A DNA stretch of 64,000 nucleotides from Streptomyces armeniacus (GCF_003355155.1 NZ_CP031320.1:5571367-5635366); one strand, 5' to 3'; shown: positions 1 through 8,411, numbered from the stretch's first letter. Numbers and translations: made by a program. Notes: a model not told the origin generated them from the letters alone.

Positions 1-1894
1 CTACGCGGAGATCGTCCACGAACAGGCCGTGCTGCGCCGCCTCGTGGAGGCGGGCACCCGTATCACCCAGATGGGATACGCGGCGGACGGCGACGTCGAC
101 GAGATCGTCAACTCCGCCCAGGCGGAGATCTACGCGGTGACGGAGGAGCGCACCAGCGAGGACTATCTGCCCCTCGCCGAGATCATGGAGAGCGCCCTCG
201 ACGAGATCGAGGCGATCGGCTCCCGCAGCGGCCAGATGACGGGCGTCCCGACGGGCTTCACGGACCTGGACTCCCTGACGAACGGCCTCCACCCGGGCCA
301 GATGGTCGTGGTCGCGGCACGGCCGGCCATGGGCAAGGCGCTGGCCCTGGACACGCCGCTGCCCACGCCGGAGGGCTGGACCACCATGGGCGAGGTGGGC
401 GTCGGCGACCGGCTGCTGGCTCACGACGGGACGCCGACGCGGGTGGTCGCGGCCACCGAGGTGATGGCCGGACGCCCTTGCTACGAGGTCACGTTCGACG
501 ACGGCACGACTGTCGTCGCCGACGCGGAGCACCAGTGGCGCACCGATACCCGTGCTTCCCGCAGGGCGGCGATGCGTCCGGGTGGCGGGCCCGAGGTCAG
601 AACGACCAAGGAGATCGCGGAGACCCTGCGGTGCGTGGCGGACGGCAGGCTGAACCACAGCGTTCGGAATGTCGCCCCCCTCGAACTGCCGCACCGCGAG
701 CTGCCCGTGGCGCCGTACACGCTGGGCACCTGGCTCGGCGACGGCCACCGCGTGGGCGACAAGCACATTCCGGCGGAGTATCTCCGTGCCTCCGTCGAGC
801 AGCGGCGGGCTCTGCTGGCCGGTTTGCTGGACACGGACGGGACGGTCAACGCGACCGGCTCGGTGCAGTTCGCCGTGACCAGCCGGGCCCTGTCCGACGG
901 TTTCCGCGAGCTGCTGATGAGCCTCGGTCACCGGTGCGGGACGGCGGTCAAGCGAGTCAAGGGGCGCTCCGAGGAGACGTCCACGGTGTACATCACGACC
1001 TTCACTCCGACCGGGGACGTCTTCCGGCTGGCACGCAAGCGGCGCGTGCACAGCGAGCGCAGGCGGCCTGCCACGCCGAGGCTGGGGCAGCGCTTCATCA
1101 AGGACGTACGCGAGATCGAGAGCGTTCCCGTCCGGTGCGTACAGGTGGACAATCCCGACCACTTGTATCTCGCCACCCGGTCCATGATCCCCACCCACAA
1201 CTCGACGCTCGCGCTGGATTTCGCGCGGGCCTGCTCGATCCGGAACAACATGCCCAGTGTCATCTTCTCGCTGGAGATGGGCCGGAACGAGATCGCGATG
1301 CGGCTGCTGTCGGCCGAGGCGCGGGTGGCGCTGCATCACATGCGGTCCGGCAGCATGACGGACGAGGACTGGACGCGGCTGGCCCGGCAGATGCCGGGGG
1401 TCACGGACGCGCCGCTGTACATCGACGATTCGCCGAACCTGTCGATGATGGAGATCCGCGCCAAGTGCCGCCGTCTGAAGCAGCGGAACGATCTGCAGCT
1501 GGTCGTCATCGACTATCTCCAGCTGATGCAGTCGGGCGGCTCGCGCCGCCCCGAGAGCCGACAGCAGGAGGTCTCGGAGATGTCCCGGAACCTCAAGCTC
1601 CTCGCCAAGGAGCTGGAGGTGCCGGTGGTCGCGCTGTCGCAGCTGAACCGTGGTCCGGAGCAGCGGACGGACAAGAAGCCGATGGTGTCCGATTTGCGAG
1701 AATCGGGCAGTATTGAGCAGGATGCGGACATGGTCATCCTGCTGCACCGGGAGGACGCGTACGAGAAGGAGTCGCCGCGCGCGGGCGAGGCGGATCTGAT
1801 CGTGGCGAAGCACCGTAACGGTCCGACGGCGACGATCACGGTGGCGTTCCAGGGGCACTATTCGCGCTTTGTGGACATGGCGAACGGCATGTAA
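1..1894 (+). CDS. dnaB: Replicative DNA helicase DnaB, 5'-truncated by the window edge, interrupted by an intein
   Basis: The hexameric replicative helicase unwinds DNA at the fork. The reading frame is open from base 2, so the N-terminus lies outside the window. The visible host part ends the N-terminal/linker region, then enters the RecA-like core at the Walker A motif AARPAMGK. That motif is split after Gly-Lys by an intein and resumes with STLALDF at 1202. Downstream, Walker B-like VVIDYLQLM, the ALSQLNR motif and the DLRESGSIEQDAD motif are all present, and the stop is at 1892-1894. Without a functional intein the ATPase site would be destroyed, so splicing is expected to be essential. 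The next gene starts 79 bp downstream on the same strand and looks unrelated. Confidence 0.96.
   Translation, partial: YAEIVHEQAVLRRLVEAGTRITQMGYAADGDVDEIVNSAQAEIYAVTEERTSEDYLPLAEIMESALDEIEAIGSRSGQMTGVPTGFTDLDSLTNGLHPGQMVVVAARPAMGKALALDTPLPTPEGWTTMGEVGVGDRLLAHDGTPTRVVAATEVMAGRPCYEVTFDDGTTVVADAEHQWRTDTRASRRAAMRPGGGPEVRTTKEIAETLRCVADGRLNHSVRNVAPLELPHRELPVAPYTLGTWLGDGHRVGDKHIPAEYLRASVEQRRALLAGLLDTDGTVNATGSVQFAVTSRALSDGFRELLMSLGHRCGTAVKRVKGRSEETSTVYITTFTPTGDVFRLARKRRVHSERRRPATPRLGQRFIKDVREIESVPVRCVQVDNPDHLYLATRSMIPTHNSTLALDFARACSIRNNMPSVIFSLEMGRNEIAMRLLSAEARVALHHMRSGSMTDEDWTRLARQMPGVTDAPLYIDDSPNLSMMEIRAKCRRLKQRNDLQLVVIDYLQLMQSGGSRRPESRQQEVSEMSRNLKLLAKELEVPVVALSQLNRGPEQRTDKKPMVSDLRESGSIEQDADMVILLHREDAYEKESPRAGEADLIVAKHRNGPTATITVAFQGHYSRFVDMANGM
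338..1201 (+). other. Class 3 intein in DnaB Walker A, with a shrunken LAGLIDADG domain
   Basis: An in-frame 288-residue insertion between GK and S of the DnaB P-loop. It starts with Ala instead of Cys/Ser and ends THN before the +1 Ser. The class 3 'WCT' set is visible: Trp67 two residues after block B His65, Cys267 in block F (PVRCVQVDN), and Thr286 in block G (IPTHN). In known class 3 inteins the block F Cys is the first nucleophile, so Ala1 is expected. The endonuclease part keeps LGTWLGDG (129-136), KHIP, and LLAGLLDTDG (159-168). The first and second LAGLIDADG motifs lie only about 22 residues apart. Normally several tens more residues separate them, so the first half of the endonuclease fold looks deleted and homing is probably lost, while splicing is probably kept. 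Confidence 0.92.
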
Positions 1895-1973
1895 GCGGCT
1901 GTGGGTTCTCGGGTTCCGTGTTGTGAGAATTTGGATTTTCTGCCCTCGTTGAGGGGTCGTTACGGTCCGGTTC

Positions 1974-3425
1974 ATGGAGCAGATATTTCCGACGGCCGAG
2001 CACACCGCGGCTGCCTTGCGTGCCGGTGAAGTGACGTCGGCGGACCTGACGGACGAGGCGATCGCCCGTATCGAGCGGGAGGACAAGGCGGTCAACGCCG
2101 TCTGTGTGCCGGACTTCGACCGTGCGCGGGCTGCCGCGCGCCGTGCCGACCGGGCGCGCGCCCAGGGTGAGGACGGGCCGTTGCTCGGCGTTCCGGTCAC
2201 GGTCAAGGAGTCGTACAACATCGTCGGGATGCCGACGACTTGGGGAATGCCGCTGCATCGGGACTACATGCCGGCCGAGGACGCGGTGCAGGTGTCGCGG
2301 CTCAAGGCCGCGGGTGCGGTGGTGCTCGGCAAGACGAATGTGCCCTTGGGGCTGCAGGATATTCAGAGCTTCAACGAGATCCACGGCACCACCAGCAACC
2401 CGTGGGATCACGGCCGTACACCGGGTGGGTCGTCCGGCGGGTCAGCGGCGGCCCTGGCGTGTGGGTTCGGGGCGCTGTCCATCGGGTCCGACCTGGCCGG
2501 TTCGTTGCGGACTCCCGCGCATTTCTGCGGGATTTACACACACAAGCCGACGCTCGGGCTGGCGGCGGCCCGCGGTATGGTCCCGCCGCTCACACCTGCG
2601 TTGCCGGCCGAACCCGACCTCGCCGTCGTCGGTCCGATGGCGCGCAGTGCGCGTGACCTCGCGCTTCTGCTCGATGTCATGGCCGGGCCGGATCCGCTGA
2701 CGCTCGGTGTGGCGCACGAGGTGACGCTGCCGCCCGCGCGCCACGAGCGGCTCTGCGACTTCCGGGTCCTGGTCCTCGACGAGCATCCGTTCATTCCGAC
2801 CGGTTCCGCCGTGCGGGCGGGCGTACGGCGTGTGGCCGACGCGCTTGTCGAGGCCGGCGCCCGCGTGGAGCGGCACAGTGCGCTGCTGCCCGATCTGGCC
2901 GAGGCCGCCGTGCTCTACACGCAGTTGTTGTTTTCGGGTTCCGTCGCGCGTTTTCCCGTCGAGTCGTACGAGGTGCTGCGGACGCGCGCGGCAGGGCTGA
3001 GCGCGGACGACCGGAGTCTTGATGCGGCGCGGCTGCGCGGCATGGTGTTCAGCCACCGTGACTGGATCGAGGCGAACGGCCGTCGCGAGCTCCATCGCCA
3101 TGGCTGGCGGCGGTTCTTCGCGGAGTTCGACGCCGTGGTGTGTCCCGTCACGCCCACTCCCGCGTTCCCGCACGACCACAATCCCGACCCGAGGGAACGC
3201 CGTATCGACATCGACGGCGTCGAGTACCCGTATTTCGACCAGCTCGTCTGGGCCGGTGTGGCCACCATGCCGGGCCTGCCCGCCACGGCCGTGCCCGCGG
3301 GCCGGTCCCCGGCGGGTCTGCCGGTGGGGGTGCAGCTCATCGGCCCGGTGTTCGAGGACCGCACCCCGCTGCGGCTGGCCGAACTGCTCGAGCACGAGAT
3401 CGGCGGCTTCCGGGCGCCGCGGTAG
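1974..3425 (+). CDS. Amidase signature family protein (483 aa)
   Basis: A cytosolic amidohydrolase of the amidase signature family, related to GatA and other bacterial amidases; the substrate cannot be told. The Ser-Ser-Lys triad is visible: Lys78 in VTVKES, the cis-Ser in the GGSSGGS loop (151-157), and the nucleophile Ser177 in GSDLAGSLR. The length is normal for the family. No signal peptide is seen, unlike the second amidase-type gene near 51 kb. The ATG start has only a weak Shine-Dalgarno upstream. No GatB/GatC neighbours are present, so a role in tRNA-dependent transamidation is unlikely. The gene stands alone between dnaB and a deacetylase gene about 200 bp downstream; the 205 bp between them hold no recognisable feature. 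Confidence 0.88.
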   Translation: MEQIFPTAEHTAAALRAGEVTSADLTDEAIARIEREDKAVNAVCVPDFDRARAAARRADRARAQGEDGPLLGVPVTVKESYNIVGMPTTWGMPLHRDYMPAEDAVQVSRLKAAGAVVLGKTNVPLGLQDIQSFNEIHGTTSNPWDHGRTPGGSSGGSAAALACGFGALSIGSDLAGSLRTPAHFCGIYTHKPTLGLAAARGMVPPLTPALPAEPDLAVVGPMARSARDLALLLDVMAGPDPLTLGVAHEVTLPPARHERLCDFRVLVLDEHPFIPTGSAVRAGVRRVADALVEAGARVERHSALLPDLAEAAVLYTQLLFSGSVARFPVESYEVLRTRAAGLSADDRSLDAARLRGMVFSHRDWIEANGRRELHRHGWRRFFAEFDAVVCPVTPTPAFPHDHNPDPRERRIDIDGVEYPYFDQLVWAGVATMPGLPATAVPAGRSPAGLPVGVQLIGPVFEDRTPLRLAELLEHEIGGFRAPR

Positions 3426-3630
3426 GGCTGTCGGCGGCCTGGAGGGCCAATCGGCCGCGCCGGGAACAGCAGGTACGGCCGGCGCGGTTGCATCGGTTGA
3501 GGGACCGGTGCCGCGCGGGTGGGGGACACGGAGGTCGCGGGGCTGTCCGCTCCGCCGGGGTCCGGGCCCCGTGATCGCGGTGCGCCCGCCGCGCGCTCGG
3601 ACCACTACGCATTCCGCAGGAGGACTTTCC

Positions 3631-4464
3631 ATGACTGACCGGCCCTTGACGCTCATGGCAGTACACGCCCATCCCGACGACGAGGCGACCGGAACCGGCG
3701 GGGTCCTTGCGCGGTATGCGGCGGAAGGCATCCGTACGGTTCTCGTGACCTGTACCGACGGCGGGTGTGGTGACGGGCCGGGGGGTGTCAAACCGGGTGA
3801 TCCCGGGCACGACCCCGCGGCGGTCGCCGTGATGCGCCGTCAGGAACTCGAGACGAGCTGTGAGGCCCTGAAGATCAGCGATCTGGAGATGCTGGACTAT
3901 GCGGACTCCGGGATGACGGGCTGGCCGAGCAACGACGCCCCCGGAGCCTTCTGGCAGACCCCCGTACGGGACGGCGCGGCCCGGCTTGCCGAGCTCATGC
4001 GGCACTACCGGCCCGATGTGGTTGTCACCTATGACGAGAACGGCTTCTACGGCCACCCCGACCACATCCAGGCCCACCGCATCACGATGGCGGCGCTGGA
4101 GATGACCGAGCTGACGCCGAAGGTGTACTGGACCACGATGCCGCACTCGGTGATGCAGCGGTTCGGCGAGCTCATGCGCGAGTTCGGGGAGGACATGCCG
4201 GAGCCGGATCCTGCCGAGGCCGCGGCGATGGCCGAGATCGGACTCCCCGATGACGAGATCACCACGTGGGTGGACACCACGGCGTTCAGCGGTCAGAAGT
4301 TCGACGCGCTGGCCGCGCACGCCAGTCAGGGTGACAACATCTTCTTCCTCAAGATGGGCAGGGAGAGGTTCGGCGAGCTGATGGGCATGGAGACCTTCCT
4401 GCGTGTCCGGGACGCCACGGGCGCGGCCGTGCCCGAGAACGATCTCTTCGCCGGACTGCGCTGA
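3631..4464 (+). CDS. PIG-L (LmbE-like) deacetylase, mycothiol-enzyme type
   Basis: A zinc-dependent N-acetylglucosaminyl deacetylase/amidase of the PIG-L family. The N-terminal metal motif AHPDDE lies at residues 13-18, and a second His motif GHPDH occurs about half way. Actinomycete members include MshB (mycothiol synthesis) and Mca (mycothiol S-conjugate amidase). This 277-residue protein resembles both, but I cannot assign it to either, and it may be a paralogue with another substrate. The ATG at 3631 follows a strong GGAGG about 9 nt upstream, which decides the start. It converges with the TetR gene across a short hairpin. Confidence 0.85.
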   Translation: MTDRPLTLMAVHAHPDDEATGTGGVLARYAAEGIRTVLVTCTDGGCGDGPGGVKPGDPGHDPAAVAVMRRQELETSCEALKISDLEMLDYADSGMTGWPSNDAPGAFWQTPVRDGAARLAELMRHYRPDVVVTYDENGFYGHPDHIQAHRITMAALEMTELTPKVYWTTMPHSVMQRFGELMREFGEDMPEPDPAEAAAMAEIGLPDDEITTWVDTTAFSGQKFDALAAHASQGDNIFFLKMGRERFGELMGMETFLRVRDATGAAVPENDLFAGLR

Positions 4465-4487
4465 CCCGTCCGTACGGGCGGCCGGGG

Positions 4488-4512
4488 CGGCCCCGTGTGC
4501 CGACCGGGGCCG
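4488..4512. terminator. Hairpin between convergent genes
   Basis: An 8-bp perfect stem, CGGCCCCG paired with CGGGGCCG, with a 9-nt loop. It sits exactly between the stop of the deacetylase gene and the stop of the opposing TetR gene, as expected of a bidirectional terminator without a U-tract in GC-rich DNA. Confidence 0.55.
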
Positions 4513-5295
4513 TCAGGCGGAGGACCCCGGCTCGCCGGAGGCGAGGCGGTTCAGCCACTCGCCGAGCAGGTGCTGTTCGGCGCTGCTCAGTGTGGTCTGT
4601 TCGGGCAGTGCGGCCCGCAGGGCGCGGGCGGCGCCGGCCGGGCCCGGTTCCTGCACGGTCGGCTCCTGGCTGGTCACGCTGGTGATCATGGACTCCCGGA
4701 GTGTGGTCAGCAGGGCCGGGTCGCGCCGGTCCTCGGGCAGGGAGAGCCAGGTGAGGACCGCGCCGCGGGCCGTGGCGTGGATGAGCGCGGCGGCGAGGTG
4801 CTCGTCGACGCGGAGCCAGCCGCGGGCGGCGAGGTGCCGGATGCGGCCCAGCAGGATCTCCATGCTGGTCTGGAAGGTGGCTGACGTCTCCTTTGTGGGC
4901 TCGCTGTACATCAGCGTGTAGAGCGCCGGGTTGGCGATGCCGAACTCGACGGCCAGGTCCCAGCCGTTCCGGAGGTCCTCGACGGGGTCCTCGGGGTCGG
5001 GGTCGATGTGCTTGGCCGCGAGGAACGTGGTGAAGCCGTGTTCGGCCACCGCGTCGAGCAGCCCGTCCTTGTCGCCGAACAGCCGGTAGATGGCCGGTGG
5101 TTGTACGCCTGCCGCGACCGCGACGGCGCGTGTGGTGACGGCGTCGCGGCCCTCGCGTGTCAGCAGGTCGATGGTGGCCTCGATGACCCGCTGCCGTAGC
5201 TGTTCGCGGCCGGTGGCGGCAGTGCCGGGTGCGACGGGGACGGTGGCGCCGGGCGGGGCGGCTGCGCCGCCACCGCTGTGTGGACGAGATGGCAT
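4513..5295 (-). CDS. TetR family transcriptional regulator
   Basis: A dimeric ligand-responsive DNA-binding protein of 260 residues. The N-terminal TetR helix-turn-helix spans about residues 30-80, with TTRAVAVAAGVQPPAIYRLF as recognition region. The rest is a helical ligand-binding domain. The ATG at 5295 gives a short Gly/Ala/Pro-rich leader; an alternative ATG at 5325 would add ten residues. It is divergent from an amidohydrolase gene, and the intergenic DNA carries a 25-bp palindrome suited to a TetR dimer. It therefore probably represses that enzyme gene and perhaps itself until a substrate-like effector binds. The effector is unknown. Confidence 0.9.
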   Translation of the reverse strand: MPSRPHSGGGAAAPPGATVPVAPGTAATGREQLRQRVIEATIDLLTREGRDAVTTRAVAVAAGVQPPAIYRLFGDKDGLLDAVAEHGFTTFLAAKHIDPDPEDPVEDLRNGWDLAVEFGIANPALYTLMYSEPTKETSATFQTSMEILLGRIRHLAARGWLRVDEHLAAALIHATARGAVLTWLSLPEDRRDPALLTTLRESMITSVTSQEPTVQEPGPAGAARALRAALPEQTTLSSAEQHLLGEWLNRLASGEPGSSA

Positions 5296-5347
5296 GTTCC
5301 GACGATACAGCCTGGGTGGTTCCATCGATAGTTTCAGTGTTACGGTC

Positions 5348-5372
5348 TCGATGGTTCCATTGGAATCATCGA
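5348..5372. promoter_or_regulatory. Probable TetR operator (25-bp palindrome)
   Basis: Two 12-base arms around a central T at 5360: TCGATGGTTCCA on the left and TGGAATCATCGA on the right. They match as an inverted repeat at 11 of 12 paired positions. The site lies 16 bp upstream of the amidohydrolase ATG, over its likely transcription start or leader. A related partial copy, TGGTTCCATCGA, lies at 5317-5328 next to the TetR start. Confidence 0.7.
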
Positions 5373-5388
5373 GGCTGAGGAGCGCGGA

Positions 5389-6435
5389 ATGCCAGACCGG
5401 ATCAAGATCGTGGCTCTCGAGGAGCACGTCGCCCTGCCGACGCTGCTCGACGCGTGGGCCAAGGCGGGCGTGCCGCAGATCCCGCAGCTCGGGTTCGGCG
5501 ACGAGCCGTTCGCGCGGCGGCTGCGGGACACCGGGGAGCAGCGCCTGGCCGACATGGACGACCAGGGCGTCGATGTCGCCGTCCTGTCCCTGGCCTCGCC
5601 CGGCGTGCAGAACCTCGCGGCCCAGGACGCGGTGAGCGTGGCCCGCGAGGCCAACGACGCGCTGGCCGGGGTCGTCGCCGGGCGCCCCGACCGGTTCCAG
5701 GCGTTCGCCGCCGTCCCCACGGCGGCGCCCGAGGCCGCCGCGGCCGAACTGGAGCGCGCGGTCACCCGGCTCGGCTTCCCCGGCGCGATGCTGTACGGGC
5801 GTACGGGCGACAAGCTGGCCGACGCCCCGGAGTTCGAGGAGCTGTACGCCACGGCCGAACGCCTCCGGGTGCCGCTGCACTTCCATCCCCAGACCCCGGT
5901 CCCCGAGGTCCTCAAGGCGTACTACTCCGGCTTCGACGACGGTGTGGGGATGGCGCGCGGTACGGGCATGGGGCTCGCGACGGCGGGACTCGGCTGGTAC
6001 TTCGACCTGGGCATCCAGTATCTGCGGATGATCTTCTCCGGGGTCTTCGACCGGCATCCCGGGCTACAGGTGATCGCGGGGCACTGGGGCGAAGTCGTCC
6101 TGTTCTATCTGGACCACACCGGGATCATGGCGCACAACGCCGGGCTGGAGCGCCCGCTCGCCGACTACTTCACGCAGAACTTCCGGGTGTGCGGCAGCGG
6201 CACGGTCAGCGAGCGCTACATGCGGTGGACGGCGGAGGTCGTGGGCACGGAGCGCATGATGTATTCGACCGACTACCCCTACACGTTCGGCACCCGGCCC
6301 GGCGGATTCCCCTTCCTCGACACCGCGAACGGGGTCGCCCGCTCGTTCCTCGAGCAGGCACCGTTCAGCCACGAGGAGAAGGCCGCGATCGGATCCGGCA
6401 ACTGGGAGAAGCTGACGGGTCAGCAGCGCCGCTGA
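5389..6435 (+). CDS. Amidohydrolase family 2 protein (resorcylate-decarboxylase-like)
   Basis: A metal-dependent TIM-barrel hydrolase or decarboxylase of 348 residues. The N-terminal LEEHV supplies the Glu and His ligands seen in gamma-resorcylate decarboxylase (E11, H13). A mid-protein LHFHP motif and the late STDYPY motif supply the other His and Asp. The family includes aromatic acid decarboxylases (orsellinate, resorcylate) and ACMSD; the exact substrate is not readable. An AGGAG lies 6 nt before the ATG. The adjacent divergent TetR gene and palindrome suggest substrate-inducible expression, for example on a phenolic acid. The stop codon lies within a terminator hairpin. Confidence 0.85.
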   Translation: MPDRIKIVALEEHVALPTLLDAWAKAGVPQIPQLGFGDEPFARRLRDTGEQRLADMDDQGVDVAVLSLASPGVQNLAAQDAVSVAREANDALAGVVAGRPDRFQAFAAVPTAAPEAAAAELERAVTRLGFPGAMLYGRTGDKLADAPEFEELYATAERLRVPLHFHPQTPVPEVLKAYYSGFDDGVGMARGTGMGLATAGLGWYFDLGIQYLRMIFSGVFDRHPGLQVIAGHWGEVVLFYLDHTGIMAHNAGLERPLADYFTQNFRVCGSGTVSERYMRWTAEVVGTERMMYSTDYPYTFGTRPGGFPFLDTANGVARSFLEQAPFSHEEKAAIGSGNWEKLTGQQRR

Positions 6436-6444
6436 CCCGTCAGC
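6411..6444 (+). terminator. Strong hairpin overlapping the amidohydrolase stop codon
   Basis: A perfect 14-bp stem, GCTGACGGGTCAGC with GCTGACCCGTCAGC, and a 6-nt loop at 6425-6430. Its right arm contains the TGA stop. Each arm is itself nearly palindromic. It lies between convergent genes. Confidence 0.7.
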
Positions 6445-6475
6445 CGCGTGGACGCGACGCCGCGTGGACGCGACG
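6444..6475. repeat. Two tandem copies of a 16-bp unit
   Basis: CCGCGTGGACGCGACG occurs twice head to tail, filling the gap between two convergent genes. Each unit contains a CGCGT/ACGCG inverted repeat, so it may extend the terminator region. It looks like a recent small duplication. Confidence 0.85.
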
Positions 6476-6476
6476 C

Positions 6477-6962
6477 TCAGTCCGGGCGGAGGTGCGTGAC
6501 CGGCAGGCCGTGCTCGGCCCGCAGGCGGTCTGCCACCAGCGAGCGGTGGCAGGCCGCCGGATCGCGTTCGACGCAGAGAAGGGCGGTCGCCGAACCGTCC
6601 GGAAGCCCGGCCACGAGTGCACCGAGGTCGTACGGGTCGAGCATCTCGCGGACGTAGAGCTCGGCGTACGCGGGTGCCAGCGCGACACGGTCGCGTTTGC
6701 CCACGCCCTGGCGGTCGTCCTCGCGGTACTGGAGCCGGCGGAGCCCGGTCGTCGGCGCCAGCTCCTTGACGTGCCGGTAGCCGATGTCCGCCGCGGCGAG
6801 GGCGTCTTGGAGCCGTCCCGAGTTCGCCCAGGCGTACTCGGGGCCCCGTACGCCGCGGCGCTGGCGGAGGTCGAGCAGCAGCCCCACGCCGCCGTCGGCG
6901 AGCTTCGCCAGGAAGGCCACGGGCGTGAAGCCGTAGACGCCGATCGTCGCGACGCGCCTCAT
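6477..6962 (-). CDS. DUF488 family protein
   Basis: A 161-residue protein starting MRRVATIGVYGF, with LLLDLRQRRGVRGPEYAW and a late ALLCVERDPAACHRSL motif. These are typical of the DUF488 (YeaO-like) family, whose biochemical role is not established. The conserved Arg, Cys and His residues suggest a small enzyme or nucleotide-related function. The ATG at 6962 lies 14 bp after the stop of the upstream NTF2-like gene, so the two probably form an operon. Confidence 0.8.
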   Translation of the reverse strand: MRRVATIGVYGFTPVAFLAKLADGGVGLLLDLRQRRGVRGPEYAWANSGRLQDALAAADIGYRHVKELAPTTGLRRLQYREDDRQGVGKRDRVALAPAYAELYVREMLDPYDLGALVAGLPDGSATALLCVERDPAACHRSLVADRLRAEHGLPVTHLRPD

Positions 6963-6976
6963 CGCGGCACCCGGCC

Positions 6977-7330
6977 CTACCGCGCCAGCGCCGGCTGGTC
7001 GGCGGCCCACAGCCACGACCCGTCCGGCTGGCGGCGGGCGATCTCGACTGTCACGTCGCCGTTGGTCAGCGTGGCCGCGGTCAGCGCCAGGTCGCCGGCC
7101 ACCAGCGCCGGGTGCTGCCTGCCCGGCGAGAGGACCGGCGCGGCCGCGACGAACTGCTCGTACACTTCGCGGATCTCCGCGTGTCCGGTCGCGAGGCGGC
7201 CCGGCGGGAACGCCAGCACGGCGTCCGGCTCGTACAACGCCACCAGCCCTGCCACGTCGCCCGCGTTGGCGCGCTCGACGAAGTACCTGCCCAGGTCGTT
7301 CGGCTCGGTGGCCGCTCTGTTGTCTGTCAT
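6977..7330 (-). CDS. NTF2/SnoaL-like small protein
   Basis: A 117-residue single-domain protein. Features such as YFVERANAGDVAGLVALYEP, followed by a G-EIREVYEQF segment and a C-terminal beta-rich part with a Trp-rich end, fit the NTF2/SnoaL alpha+beta barrel used by polyketide cyclases, dehydratases and many uncharacterised stress proteins. No catalytic assignment is possible. It is divergent from a WYL regulator whose start is only 62 bp away, so that regulator probably controls it. Confidence 0.8.
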   Translation of the reverse strand: MTDNRAATEPNDLGRYFVERANAGDVAGLVALYEPDAVLAFPPGRLATGHAEIREVYEQFVAAAPVLSPGRQHPALVAGDLALTAATLTNGDVTVEIARRQPDGSWLWAADQPALAR

Positions 7331-7349
7331 GCGGCTCAGCCTCCCAAGG

Positions 7350-7376
7350 GATATACGACATCCTGTGTCACGTATC
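7350..7376. promoter_or_regulatory. Possible WYL-regulator operator in the divergent gap
   Basis: An imperfect dyad: GATATACGACA at the left and TGTCACGTATC at the right, separated by TCCTG. The outer GATA/TATC and inner GACA/TGTC matches are perfect and the middle is not. It is the only dyad seen in the 62-bp gap between the NTF2-like gene and the WYL gene. Confidence 0.35.
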
Positions 7377-7392
7377 GGAGTAGAGTCTCCGT

Positions 7393-8379
7393 GTGCGCGC
7401 CGACCGGCTGGTCTCACTGGTGCTGCTGCTGCGGCAGCACGGCCGGCTGTCCGCGGCCGCGCTCGCCCGCGAGCTGGAGGTGTCCACCCGCACCGTGCTG
7501 CGCGACATCGAGGCGCTGTCGGCGGCCGGTGTCCCGGTCTACGCCGAACGCGGCCGGCACGGCGGGTTCGCGCTGCTGCCCGGTTTCCAGACCGAGCTCA
7601 CCGGGCTGAACCACGACGAGGCACTCGCCCTGCTGGCCGCCGGATCGCGGCGCGGTGCGCAGGCGTTCGGCCTCGGTGCGGCGCTCGCCTCGGCCATGCG
7701 CAAGGTCGTCGACGCGCTGCCCGAGGGGCAACGGGCCACGGCGGCAGGCGCGGTCCAGCGGCTGCTCATCGATCCGGAGACCGATCTCCTCGCGCGCCGG
7801 CAGGTCGCCGAGGAGGTGCCCGACGCCGTGGTGGCCGAGGTACGGCGCGCGGTGTTCGCCGGACACAAGCTGCGCATCCGCTACGCGGCCGTGGACCAGG
7901 ACCCGAAGTGGCGCACGGTGGACCCGGTCGGCCTGGTCACCGTACGCGGCCAGGGCTACCTGCTGGCCACGAGGTCCGGCGCGGACCGCACCTACCGCCT
8001 GTCCCGCGTCTCGGCGGCCGAGGAGCTCACCGAACCGGCGCAGCGACCGGACCGGGTCGATCTGGACCGGGCCTGGCAGGAACGCAGCACGCGGTTCCGT
8101 ACGGGCGGTGACCAAGTCACCGTGCTGGCACGGGTGAACCCGGCACGGCGGAAGGAACTGGCGGGCACGGCGCTGGCCGTCCTCGCCGAGGAAGCGGAAG
8201 ACGCCGACGGGGGCGGCTGGTTGCGGCTGGAAGTGACCTTCCAGGATCCGAGGCACGCGGAGTGGGCGCTGTGGCGGCTCGCCACGGACGCGGAGGCACT
8301 GTCCCCGCAGTGGCTGCGTACCTCCCTGCGCGACCGGGCCGCCGCGATCGCCGCCCGCTACGGGGAGCCGTCCGCGTAG
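7393..8379 (+). CDS. YafY-like HTH/WYL domain transcriptional regulator
   Basis: A 328-residue regulator. The N-terminal winged helix (about 1-60) includes LAREL followed by STRTVLRDI. A middle WYL domain (about 145-215) has RIRYAAVD and a YLLATRSGADRTYRLSRV motif, and a C-terminal WCX extension follows. WYL proteins sense small ligands or nucleic acids and control neighbouring genes. The GTG at 7393 has no Shine-Dalgarno, so the transcript may be leaderless. It is divergent from the NTF2-like/DUF488 pair, its likely targets. Confidence 0.88.
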   Translation: MRADRLVSLVLLLRQHGRLSAAALARELEVSTRTVLRDIEALSAAGVPVYAERGRHGGFALLPGFQTELTGLNHDEALALLAAGSRRGAQAFGLGAALASAMRKVVDALPEGQRATAAGAVQRLLIDPETDLLARRQVAEEVPDAVVAEVRRAVFAGHKLRIRYAAVDQDPKWRTVDPVGLVTVRGQGYLLATRSGADRTYRLSRVSAAEELTEPAQRPDRVDLDRAWQERSTRFRTGGDQVTVLARVNPARRKELAGTALAVLAEEAEDADGGGWLRLEVTFQDPRHAEWALWRLATDAEALSPQWLRTSLRDRAAAIAARYGEPSA

Positions 8380-8381
8380 AT

Positions 8382-8411
8382 CCGTAGCCGTAGCCGTAGC
8401 CGTAGCCGTAG
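8382..8411. repeat. (CCGTAG)5 hexanucleotide tandem repeat
   Basis: Five perfect head-to-tail copies of CCGTAG directly after the WYL gene stop; a sixth copy is altered to CCGTCG. It is a simple-sequence repeat with no spacers and no coding role. Confidence 0.95.

Noticed and set aside
1974..3425. Amidase as GatA of the Glu-tRNA amidotransferase
   Set aside because: No gatB or gatC neighbours, and the sequence around the catalytic motifs is of the general amidase type.
8382..8411. CCGTAG array as a possible CRISPR
   Set aside because: The six-base units have no spacers and no cas genes nearby; it is a simple tandem repeat.
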